Part shown: one piece after another, positions 1 through 7,514 of the stretch | How positions within the stretch are numbered: the stretch's first letter is position 1 | Layout: every line of letters begins with the position of its first letter | DNA from: Arthrobacter sp. 260 | GTDB lineage: Bacteria; Actinomycetota; Actinomycetes; Actinomycetales; Micrococcaceae | NCBI RefSeq assembly: GCF_013116745.1 | Contig: NZ_JABFOE010000005.1 | Coordinates: 1 to 64,000, forward strand | Direction of reading: 5' to 3' | DNA: 64,000 bases | Notes under the pieces: model-generated | Database searches by the model: none | Told to the model about the DNA's origin: nothing | What the model saw: the letters and a program-made list of their open reading frames with translations, nothing else | Made by a program: the position numbers and the translations under genes

Positions 1-318
1 GGGTGGTGGTGGTGGGGGTCGGCACCGGTGTGGTCTCGGTTGGTGCGGGAACGGGCGTCGTGAGCGTCGGCGTAGGAACTGGGGTGGTCAACGTTGGTGT
101 AGGCACCGGGGTGGTCACCGTTGGTGTAGGCACCGGGGTGGTCACCGTAGGAGTGGGAACCGGCGTCGTCACCGTAGGTGTAGGCACCGGGGTGGTCACC
201 GTAGGAGTGGGAACCGGCGTCGTCACCGTCGGTGATGGCACCGGGGTTGTCGTCGTCGGTGATGGCACCGGGGTTGTCGTCGTCGGTGATGGGACGGGCG
301 TCGTCGTCGGCGGGACGG
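1..318 (-). repeat. 24-bp tandem repeats encoding a Thr-Pro-rich tail
   Basis: Imperfect 24-bp units encode TPVPTPTVT / TPVPSPTTT octads at the C-terminus of the ice-binding protein. Two synonymous versions alternate (ccg-gtg-cct-aca against ccg-gtt-ccc-act) so that neighbouring units differ in DNA while keeping the peptide. Such Pro/Thr linkers usually act as extended cell-wall spanners or stalks. The array continues past base 1, so its length is unknown. Confidence 0.9.
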
Positions 319-1071
319 TCGCCGTGATGCATTCCGAGCTGGTGAAGACGTTGTTGTTCAGGGTTACAGCACCATCGCGGGCCAGTGCACGCCCGTCGAT
401 AGTCGAAGCACTATTCACAGTGATCGAGGTCTGCGCCAGAATGGTCCCCGCAAAAGCTGAGCCGGAGCCAAGGGTCGCCGAGCTACCGACCTGCCAATAA
501 ACGTTGCAGGCCTGGGCCCCGTTGATGAACTGGACGCTGCTGCTCGAACCGGTGGTGAGGGTCGATCCGGCCTGGAAGATAAATACAGCGTTGGGGTTGC
601 CCTGGCCATTCAAGGTCAGCGCCCCATTGAGTCCGAGTGCCGTAGCGTTGGTATACACGCCTTCCACCAGGGTGAGCCCACCCAATTCCGCCGCCACGCT
701 GGCGGTGCTCGGTTCAAGGGCCGCGTTGTTGTAGACGGTGTCAAGGTCCGATTTTGCCTGGACGGCCGCAGGGTTCGCGATGTCTTCTCCGGCTGAGACA
801 GGGGCACCGGTGACTGACGTTCCCGGGCTCAGCCCGAGCCTGCGATTAAGGGTCGTCGCCCCGGTATTGGTGACCGTGGTGCCGGCAAGTACCGAATAGT
901 TTGCCGCGGTGCCCAGCAGAGGAGCGTCGGCCGCAAACGCAGCTGGCTGTCCGGTAAGTGCCCCCAGGAGCACCATGAACCCAGCGGTGGTGGCTGCGAC
1001 GACGCCGACCACAGCCCGCGTTTGTGGATTGCCAAGTTGCCATTTTTTCTGTGGGAATGACTAGTGCTCAT
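1..1071 (-). CDS. Ice-binding (DUF3494) secreted protein, C-terminus cut by window edge, start region frameshifted
   Basis: The minus-strand frame open from about position 1056 to base 1 encodes a hydrophobic segment ending PAAFA-AD (signal peptide), then a DUF3494-like domain (LLGTAANYSVLAG, NPNAVFIFQAGS, GSGSAFAGTILAQTSI, DGRALARDGAVTLNNN), then a Thr/Pro tail of TPVPTPTVT-type repeats running off the window. DUF3494 proteins are secreted ice-binding or ice-adhesion proteins. The best start is ATG at 1071, preceded by GAAAGG at good spacing, which reads MSTSHSHRK. It leaves the domain frame at a run of six A residues (plus-strand T at 1043-1048); one more A would restore it and give a normal positively charged signal-peptide start. 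The only in-frame canonical start is GTG at 1012, which lacks a charged n-region. It may be a real frameshift, slippage, or a sequencing error. Confidence 0.85.
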
Positions 1072-1373
1072 GTGGATGCCTTTCAGCAGCGAGAGTGCGC
1101 CCAAGAGCGCGACCCTCGCCATGGCCACATCCACAGCGAACGATCTCGATTTAGGTCACGAGAGAGAGTAGACACAATGCGAGATGATCAAGCGAGACTA
1201 GAGTCCGAAGGGCACTTGGCTCTTCGGCTCCTTCTGTCAGAGTAACCCCTACGAGCGTAAAAAGATCCTCAATCGCGAACATTTAGTTTATTTGTCAACC
1301 CCCTGTTATCTTTTCACCGCTACTTCCGGGGTTATGCCTTCATATTCGCCGTACCTGGCAGTAGGATTCCGGC
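1072..1373. other. Intergenic region between divergent ice-binding and VOC genes
   Basis: About 300 bases without a credible gene. It must hold the promoters of the two divergent genes. An AT-rich stretch at about 1275-1340, unusual for this DNA, is the likely promoter area of the VOC gene. A 6-bp inverted repeat (ccgaag/cttcgg) lies near 1205-1230. I could not assign convincing -35/-10 pairs. Confidence 0.5.
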
Positions 1374-1733
1374 ATGGCAATTGCGCGCTACCCCAGTGTG
1401 GTCATCGACTGTCCCGACGCCTCGTCGCTCGCAGCGTTCTACGGCGAAATCCTTGGTTGGCGCTCTGACGTCAATGACGGATGGGTGGATATCCGCCCGG
1501 ACGACGGAAGCAACTGCATCTCGTTCCAATCGGTGGAGAACTACCGTGCGCCGGAGTGGCCCGGGCAGGACGCGCCGCAGCAGATGCACCTCGACCTGAT
1601 GGTGCAGGACCTCGATCATGGCGAGTCAGTGGTGCTGGGGCTGGGTGGTACCAAGGCCGCCGTCCAGCCCGGAGAGACCTTCCGTGTCTACCTCGACCCC
1701 GCCGGGCATCCGTTCTGCCTGTGCCTGAGCTGA
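1374..1733 (+). CDS. VOC family (glyoxalase-like) protein
   Basis: A 119-residue protein with one glyoxalase/bleomycin-resistance fold. The opening strand and helix read PSVVIDCPDASSLAAFYGEI, followed by a second beta-alpha unit around MHLDLMVQDLD and a closing FCLCLS. Single-domain VOC proteins of this size act as dimers. Their substrates range from methylglyoxal adducts to antibiotics and cannot be predicted here. ATG at 1374 follows a weak AGGA. The DUF1801 gene starts 20 bases downstream on the same strand, so the two are probably co-transcribed. Confidence 0.85.
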   Translation: MAIARYPSVVIDCPDASSLAAFYGEILGWRSDVNDGWVDIRPDDGSNCISFQSVENYRAPEWPGQDAPQQMHLDLMVQDLDHGESVVLGLGGTKAAVQPGETFRVYLDPAGHPFCLCLS

Positions 1734-1753
1734 CCCGGTGGAAGCGATCACCG

Positions 1754-2185
1754 ATGGCTGATTCCCCCACTGGCCCGACGGGCGCAGACCCCACCGAGTT
1801 TGTCGCGGCCGTTGCACATCCCGTCCGGCGCAAGGACGCGGAGACCCTGCTGACGCTAATGGAGTCGGCAACCGGTCAGGTTCCCGTCATGTGGGGACCC
1901 ACAATGGTGGGCTTTGGGCACTACCACTACCGGTATGACTCGGGCCGGACCGGTGATGCGCTCGCCGTCGGATTCTCGCCGCGCTCAGCAAACCTGGTGC
2001 TGTACGGGCTCAGCTATGGCGATGACTCAGAACGATTGCTCGCCGAACTTGGCAAACACAAGCGGGGAAGTTCGTGCATCTATATCAACAAACTTGCCGA
2101 CGTTGATCTGGACATTCTGGCCCGCCTGGTCCGGGAGGGCTACGAATATTCGACGACTGTCAGGGACAGTTCCTCAGCTGACTGA
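1754..2185 (+). CDS. DUF1801 domain protein
   Basis: A 143-residue protein beginning MADSPTGPTG at ATG 1754; the open frame extends farther upstream, but there it is a shadow of the VOC gene. DUF1801 hallmarks are an early helix with RRKDAETLLTLM, the central PVMWGPTMVGFG followed by HYHYRYDSGR, and GFSPRSANLVLY before a C-terminal helix pair. The fold is small and cytosolic with no established biochemical role. It follows the VOC gene by 20 bases, so a shared transcript is likely. Confidence 0.85.
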   Translation: MADSPTGPTGADPTEFVAAVAHPVRRKDAETLLTLMESATGQVPVMWGPTMVGFGHYHYRYDSGRTGDALAVGFSPRSANLVLYGLSYGDDSERLLAELGKHKRGSSCIYINKLADVDLDILARLVREGYEYSTTVRDSSSAD

Positions 2186-2328
2186 TCGGTGAAATCCGGC
2201 CTCGAACCGGACGCCGTCAGAATCGCTGTATAACGGTTCGACCACGTAACCAAGTTGTGCTGTCAGATAGCGCGTCGCGTCTGTAATGTCCAAGACATCT
2301 ACTCACCGTCTCACTGAAAGCACCGCCC

Positions 2329-3024
2329 GTGAAGAAGCTCTCGCCCTTTTTTGCCCTGTCTATCTCCGCCCTCCTCCTGACGGGGTGCGCCGCCAACGTT
2401 GGGCCCGCGGCCGAGGCAACTGACTCAGACGCGAGCGCGTCCCCGACAGCGACGGCGACGGTGTCGCCAAGCACCGCATCGAGTCCAGAAGACTCCGCCG
2501 TTGCGGCACCGACCGCTGAGCCCGCAGCAGCTTCTCCCGCACCAACTACTGAGCCGACCACGCCAGAACCGACAGCTGAGGCTACTCCTGCTCCAATCAC
2601 CGAGCCGACCATGGAGGCTGAGCCAACCGAGGAGCCTAGCGAGGAGCCGATCACTGAAACCTCAGAGCCTCCGATTCCCGGGCTGTCGGGTAGCTATGAC
2701 GACCTGGAACTGGTTTCCACCTGGGATGGCCAGCGGGTAGTCCGCCATGTGGGTACCACCTGGAACATCGCCGGCTCGGGCTATGCGCCGGGGGCGGAGA
2801 TCAAGGTGATCTTCACACCCGTTCAGAGTGACTATTCGCTGATTGGTTACCCGGTTACCTACGCCGATGCCAACGGCAATTACACCTTCGAAATCAGCCT
2901 CGGAGCCGATCTTGAACCCGGGGACTACGGAGTGATGGCTGTCCCCGTGGGACTGAGCCCTGAGGACACCGAGGCAGCCAAACGGTATTCGATCATCGAA
3001 GTGGTCTCCACCTGGGCGCCCTAG
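2329..3024 (+). CDS. Putative secreted lipoprotein with Ser/Thr/Pro/Glu-rich linker
   Basis: A 231-residue protein from GTG 2329, preceded by GAAAG. The N-terminus MKKLSPFFALSISALLLTGC is a classic lipoprotein signal with lipobox LTGC, so Cys20 should be lipidated and anchored on the outer face of the membrane. Residues 21 to about 120 are a low-complexity linker of Ala, Pro, Thr, Ser and Glu. About residues 120-231 form a compact, probably beta-rich domain (WNIAGSGYAPGAEIKV, YTFEISLGADLEPGDYG) that resembles an Ig-like or cell-surface module. Function unknown. The last codons lie in a 13-bp inverted repeat shared with the convergent ABC operon. Confidence 0.8.
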   Translation: MKKLSPFFALSISALLLTGCAANVGPAAEATDSDASASPTATATVSPSTASSPEDSAVAAPTAEPAAASPAPTTEPTTPEPTAEATPAPITEPTMEAEPTEEPSEEPITETSEPPIPGLSGSYDDLELVSTWDGQRVVRHVGTTWNIAGSGYAPGAEIKVIFTPVQSDYSLIGYPVTYADANGNYTFEISLGADLEPGDYGVMAVPVGLSPEDTEAAKRYSIIEVVSTWAP

Positions 3025-3049
3025 CCGACCCGGCGAAGACCACTTCGAT
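2995..3049. terminator. 13-bp inverted repeat between convergent genes
   Basis: The arms atcgaagtggtct (2995-3007) and agaccacttcgat (3037-3049) are perfectly complementary with a 29-base loop. They straddle the lipoprotein stop codon (3022-3024) and end 14 bases before the stop of the convergent ABC permease gene. There is no T-tract, so it is not a textbook terminator, but the position fits a bidirectional transcription end. Confidence 0.45.
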
Positions 3050-3063
3050 TCCCTGACTGGCTA

Positions 3064-4311
3064 CTACTGTTCCAGCTTCATCGCCTTCCGTAGGCTCAGC
3101 GCTCCGCCACCCTGCATGACTGCCCGGCGGTAGATCTTCTCGCCGAGGTGAAGCAGTGCGACGGCCGCGGCCAGTGCGATCACCAGTGACAGCAAAGGTT
3201 CCCACAGTGCCACGGGAGAGTTCAGCACCCGGATCGGCATTGCGACTGAAGACACCACCGGGATGTAGGAGGCGATCACCAGGAACTGGCCCGAGGCGAA
3301 CAACCCGACAAAGAGTGCACCAAAGATCAGTGCCATCACCGGAGTCGAATTGTTGTTCAGGTCCTCGGGCCGGCTCGCCAGGGACCCGAGTACTGCCCAG
3401 ATGGCGGCGAGGATCAGGAACCCAAAGAGGAAGAACACGAGGAACCAGCCGGAGGCAGGGATAATGCTGCCGACCAGGTCAGCGGTGTCCGTGAGGTTGA
3501 GCGCCAGCAACGCGGCGCCGCCGTAGAGGGCCAGCTGGACCATGGCCAGGATCGTGTTGCCCAATACCTTTCCATACAGCAGCTGACGGATCGGGATGGC
3601 GGTGGCCAGGATCTCCACGACCCGGTTCTGCTTCTCCTCGACCACCGAGTTGGCGATCGCCATGCCGAAGATGATCGACGCCATGTAGAACAGGAAACTG
3701 AAAACGAAGCCGGCGATGGTGGCAAGCAACTGGTTTTCAGCGCTGCCCTCCAGCAGTATCTGTTCCAGCTCGGCGCCGGAGAGCAGCTGCTCGGCTGTCG
3801 TGCCGACAGCTGCGGCATTGCTTTCCAGGACAAACGCGTTCAGCGCCTCGCCCACAAGCTGGGTGATTCCTGAGTCGATCTCGGTTTTCCCGGTGAGCTG
3901 CCAGGCGCCGTCGGACCCCTGCAGCAGCGCCGCATCGGCTTCCTCGGCCCGTACCAGTTCTACTGCGGCGTCATCGGAGTCCGCCTCGACGGCGGTGAAG
4001 GTGACGTTGCCGTCGTTGGCCTGACCCGCCTCATCGGCGAGCTGGACCACTGCTGTGGCGGAATCCGACTGGACCGCAACAGAGAAGTCGTCGCCACGGT
4101 TCATCATGAAGGCGTTGAAGACCACACCGCCAACAATCAACACCAGGGTGACCAGGGTGCTGATCGCATAACTGCGGTCCCTGACCTTGATCATGACTTC
4201 CCGCAGGGTCACGATCAGCCAGGGCGGCTGCGTCCCCGTGGACCGGGGGCGCGCATCCTGCGATGAAGGTGCGCTCCCGTCACGATCCTTGACACGTGTT
4301 TCGGTGCTCAT
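3064..4311 (-). CDS. ABC-2 type transporter permease (NatB-like)
   Basis: A 415-residue integral membrane protein. After a basic, Ser/Pro-rich cytosolic start there is one transmembrane helix (about residues 45-65). A large extracytoplasmic loop of about 140 residues follows, then five helices between about 200 and 400, including FVFSFLFYMASIIFGMAIAN and the VVEEKQNRVVEIL coupling segment typical of NatB/YhaP-type exporters. It should form the membrane channel for the ATPase whose stop overlaps its ATG by four bases (ATGA), implying translational coupling. The substrate is unknown; relatives export sodium, drugs or peptides. Confidence 0.9.
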   Translation of the reverse strand: MSTETRVKDRDGSAPSSQDARPRSTGTQPPWLIVTLREVMIKVRDRSYAISTLVTLVLIVGGVVFNAFMMNRGDDFSVAVQSDSATAVVQLADEAGQANDGNVTFTAVEADSDDAAVELVRAEEADAALLQGSDGAWQLTGKTEIDSGITQLVGEALNAFVLESNAAAVGTTAEQLLSGAELEQILLEGSAENQLLATIAGFVFSFLFYMASIIFGMAIANSVVEEKQNRVVEILATAIPIRQLLYGKVLGNTILAMVQLALYGGAALLALNLTDTADLVGSIIPASGWFLVFFLFGFLILAAIWAVLGSLASRPEDLNNNSTPVMALIFGALFVGLFASGQFLVIASYIPVVSSVAMPIRVLNSPVALWEPLLSLVIALAAAVALLHLGEKIYRRAVMQGGGALSLRKAMKLEQ

Positions 4312-5189
4312 TGGGAAACCTCCCGGTAGATTTCGCTCAGGCTTGGTCTGATCCGGCTAAATTCGTGCACGCTCCCTCGGGTCATGGCTGTGGCGAGCAG
4401 GCGTTGCGCGGTGTCATCATTGTCGATTTCCACCACGGCATCCTGGCCGGCGACGTCGATGACCCGCACCCCTGCTTCCTCGCGGACCCACCCGGCGTCG
4501 GGGGTGACCGTCAGCCGGTGACGACGGGGTGCCGACGCCCGGAGCTCCTCGCCCGAGCCTGATGCGACAAGCCGGCCCTGCTGCAGGACCACCAGGTTGT
4601 CGCACAACCGGTCGACGAGATCCAGCTGGTGGCTGGAGAACAACACGGGGACGCCCTGGGCGGTGCGATCGCGGAGGAGCTCGACCATCGAGTCCACCGC
4701 GACCGGATCAAGTCCGGAGAACGGCTCATCGAGGATCAGGACTGTCGGCCGGTGCAGCAGCGATGCGGCAATCTGGACGCGCTGCTGGTTGCCGAGGGAG
4801 AGGGACTCAAGCTTGTCCTTCCCGCGGCCGCCGAGCTGGAACCGGTCCAGCAGGTCCTGCGCCTGGGCACGGGCGTCGGAGGGGGTCATCCGGTGCAACT
4901 GGCCGAGGTAGACCAGCTGGTCGAGGATCGGCTGTTTGGGATAGAGCCCGCGTTCTTCAGGCATGTAGCCAAAGGTGGACCGGTCACTGGCGGTGATGGG
5001 CTTGCCGTCCATCAGGACTTCGCCGCCGTGGGCGGTGAGCACCCCCATGATCATCCTCATGGTGGTGGTCTTGCCCGCCCCGTTGGCGCCGACAAAACCG
5101 GTCATCTTCCCGGACGGGATAGTGAAGCTCACGTCGTCAACGGCGAGATTCTCGCCGAAGCGCCGCGTGAGGTTCTGGACCTGCAGCAT
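4308..5189 (-). CDS. ABC transporter ATP-binding protein (NatA-like)
   Basis: A 293-residue nucleotide-binding subunit. Walker A is GANGAGKTTT near residues 34-43, the signature region is LSLGNQQRVQIAASLL, and Walker B is VLILDEPFSGLDP, followed by the H-loop FSSHQLDLV. The signature LSLGN replaces the usual LSGGQ but is common in this subfamily. A C-terminal domain of about 80 residues follows, as in NatA-type exporters. It sits 79 bases downstream of the response regulator and overlaps the permease gene, so the four genes from 7409 to 3064 read as one operon. Confidence 0.92.
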   Translation of the reverse strand: MLQVQNLTRRFGENLAVDDVSFTIPSGKMTGFVGANGAGKTTTMRMIMGVLTAHGGEVLMDGKPITASDRSTFGYMPEERGLYPKQPILDQLVYLGQLHRMTPSDARAQAQDLLDRFQLGGRGKDKLESLSLGNQQRVQIAASLLHRPTVLILDEPFSGLDPVAVDSMVELLRDRTAQGVPVLFSSHQLDLVDRLCDNLVVLQQGRLVASGSGEELRASAPRRHRLTVTPDAGWVREEAGVRVIDVAGQDAVVEIDNDDTAQRLLATAMTRGSVHEFSRIRPSLSEIYREVSQ

Positions 5190-5268
5190 TGTTTCCTCCT
5201 GGTTGTCTTCCTGGAGTCAAGCCTAGGCAGCAGGGCAACGCACCGGATGAGCCAAAAGGCTGAACCTG

Positions 5269-5955
5269 TTACTCCCCCGGACGGATGAGTCCGCTCTCGT
5301 AGGCGAAGACCACTGCCTGCACCCTGTCCCGCACCTGGACCTTCGCGAGGAGTGAGGAGACGTGGGACTTCACCGTGGCCTCAGCGAGGAAGAACTTGCT
5401 GGCGAGTTCGGCGTTGCTGAGGCCGGTGGCCAGGCTGGCGAGGATTTCTTTCTCCCGCTGGGTGAGGGAATCGAGGCGTTTACGGTGTTCGCTGCTCGGC
5501 TGGGCTGCCGGCGTCGTTCCTGCAGCCTCAAGGGATTTGGCGAAGCGCTCGATCACCCGGACGGTGACCTCGGGGGCGAGCAGCGCGTACCCTCCGGCGA
5601 CAGCCTGCACGGCGGCGATCAGGTCATCAGGGTCGGCGTTCTTCAGGAGAAAACCACTGGCACCGCCGCGGATCGCGTCGAACAGATAGTCCTCACGCTC
5701 GAAAGTAGTCAGGATGATGACCCTGCCCCGGTGCGCCCGGGTGATCAGCTCAGTAGCCTGGATGCCGTCCATCACCGGCATCTGGACGTCCATCAGGATG
5801 ACATCGACGTCGTGCTGGCTGGCGAAGTCCACGGCTTCCTGACCGTTGGTGACCTGTCCCACCACCTCAATGTCGTCCTCAATGGAGAGCATGGTGGCGA
5901 ACCCTGCCCGGACCAGGGCCTGGTCGTCGGCGAGCAGCACGCGGATGGAATCCAT
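5269..5955 (-). CDS. NarL/LuxR-family response regulator
   Basis: A 228-residue two-domain regulator. The receiver domain has the acidic pair Asp10-Asp11, phospho-acceptor Asp56 in VILMDVQMPVMDG and the conserved Lys in FLLKN. A linker near 135-155 leads to a LuxR-type helix-turn-helix (LTQREKEILASLATGLSNAE, then KSHVSSLLAKV). It should be phosphorylated by the histidine kinase encoded 41 bases upstream and probably controls the ABC exporter genes that follow, as in DesK/DesR- and LiaRS-like modules. Confidence 0.93.
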   Translation of the reverse strand: MDSIRVLLADDQALVRAGFATMLSIEDDIEVVGQVTNGQEAVDFASQHDVDVILMDVQMPVMDGIQATELITRAHRGRVIILTTFEREDYLFDAIRGGASGFLLKNADPDDLIAAVQAVAGGYALLAPEVTVRVIERFAKSLEAAGTTPAAQPSSEHRKRLDSLTQREKEILASLATGLSNAELASKFFLAEATVKSHVSSLLAKVQVRDRVQAVVFAYESGLIRPGE

Positions 5956-5996
5956 GGGTGTCCTTCAGCAGTTAATTCAGCACGTGGTACAGATGA

Positions 5997-7409
5997 TCAG
6001 TGGAGCAGGAATCTGGCGCGAACCCGCCAGCCGCCCTCCGAGCGCGGTCCGATTTCCGCGGTGCCCCGGTGAAGGGCCACCCGCTCACGGATTCCCTGCA
6101 GACCAAACCCGGACCCGGTTTCGGAAGTGGCGCGTGGCATCCCATTGTCCACTGTTTCGAGCTCCACCCACCGCTGCTCCCCCGCGCGTCCGGTCCGCAG
6201 GGTCATTACCGCTGACCCGGCAGTTGAATGCCGCCGCACATTGGTCAGGGATTCCTGGGCCGTGCGGAACAGCGAGAGGGCCAGCGGCGCCGAGATTTCG
6301 GCGAGCGCGCCGGGAATGTCCTCCACCCGGCCGAAGCTGACGGTGAGCCCCAGCTCCCGGTGCTGGCGGGCCAGCTCCTCGAGGTCGTCGAGTCCGGGCT
6401 CGGGACGCCGGCCCCCGTCATTCGCTGTGCCGGGCTCGGCGCTTTCAGAGCGGAGCACACCCAGGAGGTTGCGCATATCGGTCACCGCCTGGCGGCTGGC
6501 TTGTTCGATGGTGCGCAGTGACTCGACTGCAACGTCAGGGCGCTTGTCGATCACCCGGCGGGCGGCACCAGCCTGCACCCCGATCACCGAGACATGGTGC
6601 GCGACGACGTCGTGCAGTTCACGGGCGATGCGCAGGCGCTCCTCCACAACGGCCCGCCGTGCCAGTTCTTCCGCCTGCTCGCTGAGTAGCACTGCCTGTT
6701 CGGCCAGCTGGGTGCGCTGGAGCGCGTTGCGCCAGGAGGACATGCCCGCGAGGATGGCGCCGCCAAAATAGGCAAAGTTCACAACGAAGTTGTACAGCGC
6801 CACCGAGGTGAGTGGCTCGAAGATTCCGCCGGTGAACTCGGGGTTGTCCTCGTACTGGGCGAGGATGCCATCGAACGTGTTCGCCACCGTGAGGCCGAGG
6901 ATAATCCACAGGGTCATCGCAACCACCACTACGGTGGTGCAGATCCATAAGGTTCTCCGATCTCTGGCCCAGGCGACGGCTGAGTAGAGGGACGCAAAGT
7001 AGGCCACCTGATAGGAGAGCTGGAGCGACACCAGGGGCGAGAGCAGGCTTAGGAGGATGAACAGGGTGGACATCACCAGCATGACGATCACCGGGTACTT
7101 CCGGCGCAGCACCAGGGGCAGGATCATGCCCGCGAGCACCAGGTGCTGAACCCAGACCGGGTGGCTGTCCTCGGTGACCATCCCGAATCCGCGAGTCAGT
7201 TCGAGCGTGAAGGCGCTGACCAAAGCAAAGACGAGCACCCCGAGGACATCCCTGCGCAGCTCCTCCCGGGTGGGGCCGGGACGTTCCCACCGGTTGTCGT
7301 CACTGTCGACGGTGTGGAGCCTGAGCCATGCGAGGAGGTTCACCGGTCGCGCCTTCGCAGTATTGGGCGCACGGAATCGATCATGGATGCCAGTGTAGTC
7401 AGCGGGCAC
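5997..7409 (-). CDS. Sensor histidine kinase (HisKA_3 type)
   Basis: A 470-residue membrane kinase. Several hydrophobic segments between residues 55 and 225 make up the sensor and anchor, with no sizeable extracellular domain, so it probably senses the membrane state. A coiled linker leads to the phospho-acceptor His266 in ARELHDVVAHHVSV. The ATPase core has an N-box (LTNVRRHS), a G-box (ETVDNG) and GSGFGLQGIRERV. GTG at 7409 is the likely start; later starts are possible. First gene of the kinase-regulator-ABC operon and separated from the upstream amidase operon by a terminator-like hairpin. Confidence 0.9.
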   Translation of the reverse strand: MPADYTGIHDRFRAPNTAKARPVNLLAWLRLHTVDSDDNRWERPGPTREELRRDVLGVLVFALVSAFTLELTRGFGMVTEDSHPVWVQHLVLAGMILPLVLRRKYPVIVMLVMSTLFILLSLLSPLVSLQLSYQVAYFASLYSAVAWARDRRTLWICTTVVVVAMTLWIILGLTVANTFDGILAQYEDNPEFTGGIFEPLTSVALYNFVVNFAYFGGAILAGMSSWRNALQRTQLAEQAVLLSEQAEELARRAVVEERLRIARELHDVVAHHVSVIGVQAGAARRVIDKRPDVAVESLRTIEQASRQAVTDMRNLLGVLRSESAEPGTANDGGRRPEPGLDDLEELARQHRELGLTVSFGRVEDIPGALAEISAPLALSLFRTAQESLTNVRRHSTAGSAVMTLRTGRAGEQRWVELETVDNGMPRATSETGSGFGLQGIRERVALHRGTAEIGPRSEGGWRVRARFLLH

Positions 7410-7461
7410 GGGGGTCCGACTCCCCCGCCCGGTCTAGTCCGATCGGATGAGGCTTAAGACC

Positions 7462-7499
7462 GGCCCGCCTCCCCCCTTCGGATCGGGGCGAGGCGGGCC
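7462..7499 (-). terminator. Hairpin after the amidase operon
   Basis: The arms ggcccgcctc (7462-7471) and gaggcgggcc (7490-7499) pair perfectly over 10 bp around an 18-base loop that can pair further. It lies 16 bases after the amidase stop and before the kinase start. There is no T-run, so termination strength is uncertain. Confidence 0.6.
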
Positions 7500-7514
7500 T
7501 GCCGGACAGACGGA

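Noticed and set aside
1-318. Possible CRISPR-like or minisatellite array
   Set aside because: The units are contiguous, without unique spacers, and keep an open reading frame encoding a Pro/Thr linker.
3-500. Plus-strand open frame with VGVGTGVV repeats
   Set aside because: It is the reverse of the Thr-Pro repeat tail and DUF3494 domain of the minus-strand ice-binding protein, which has the recognisable family sequence.
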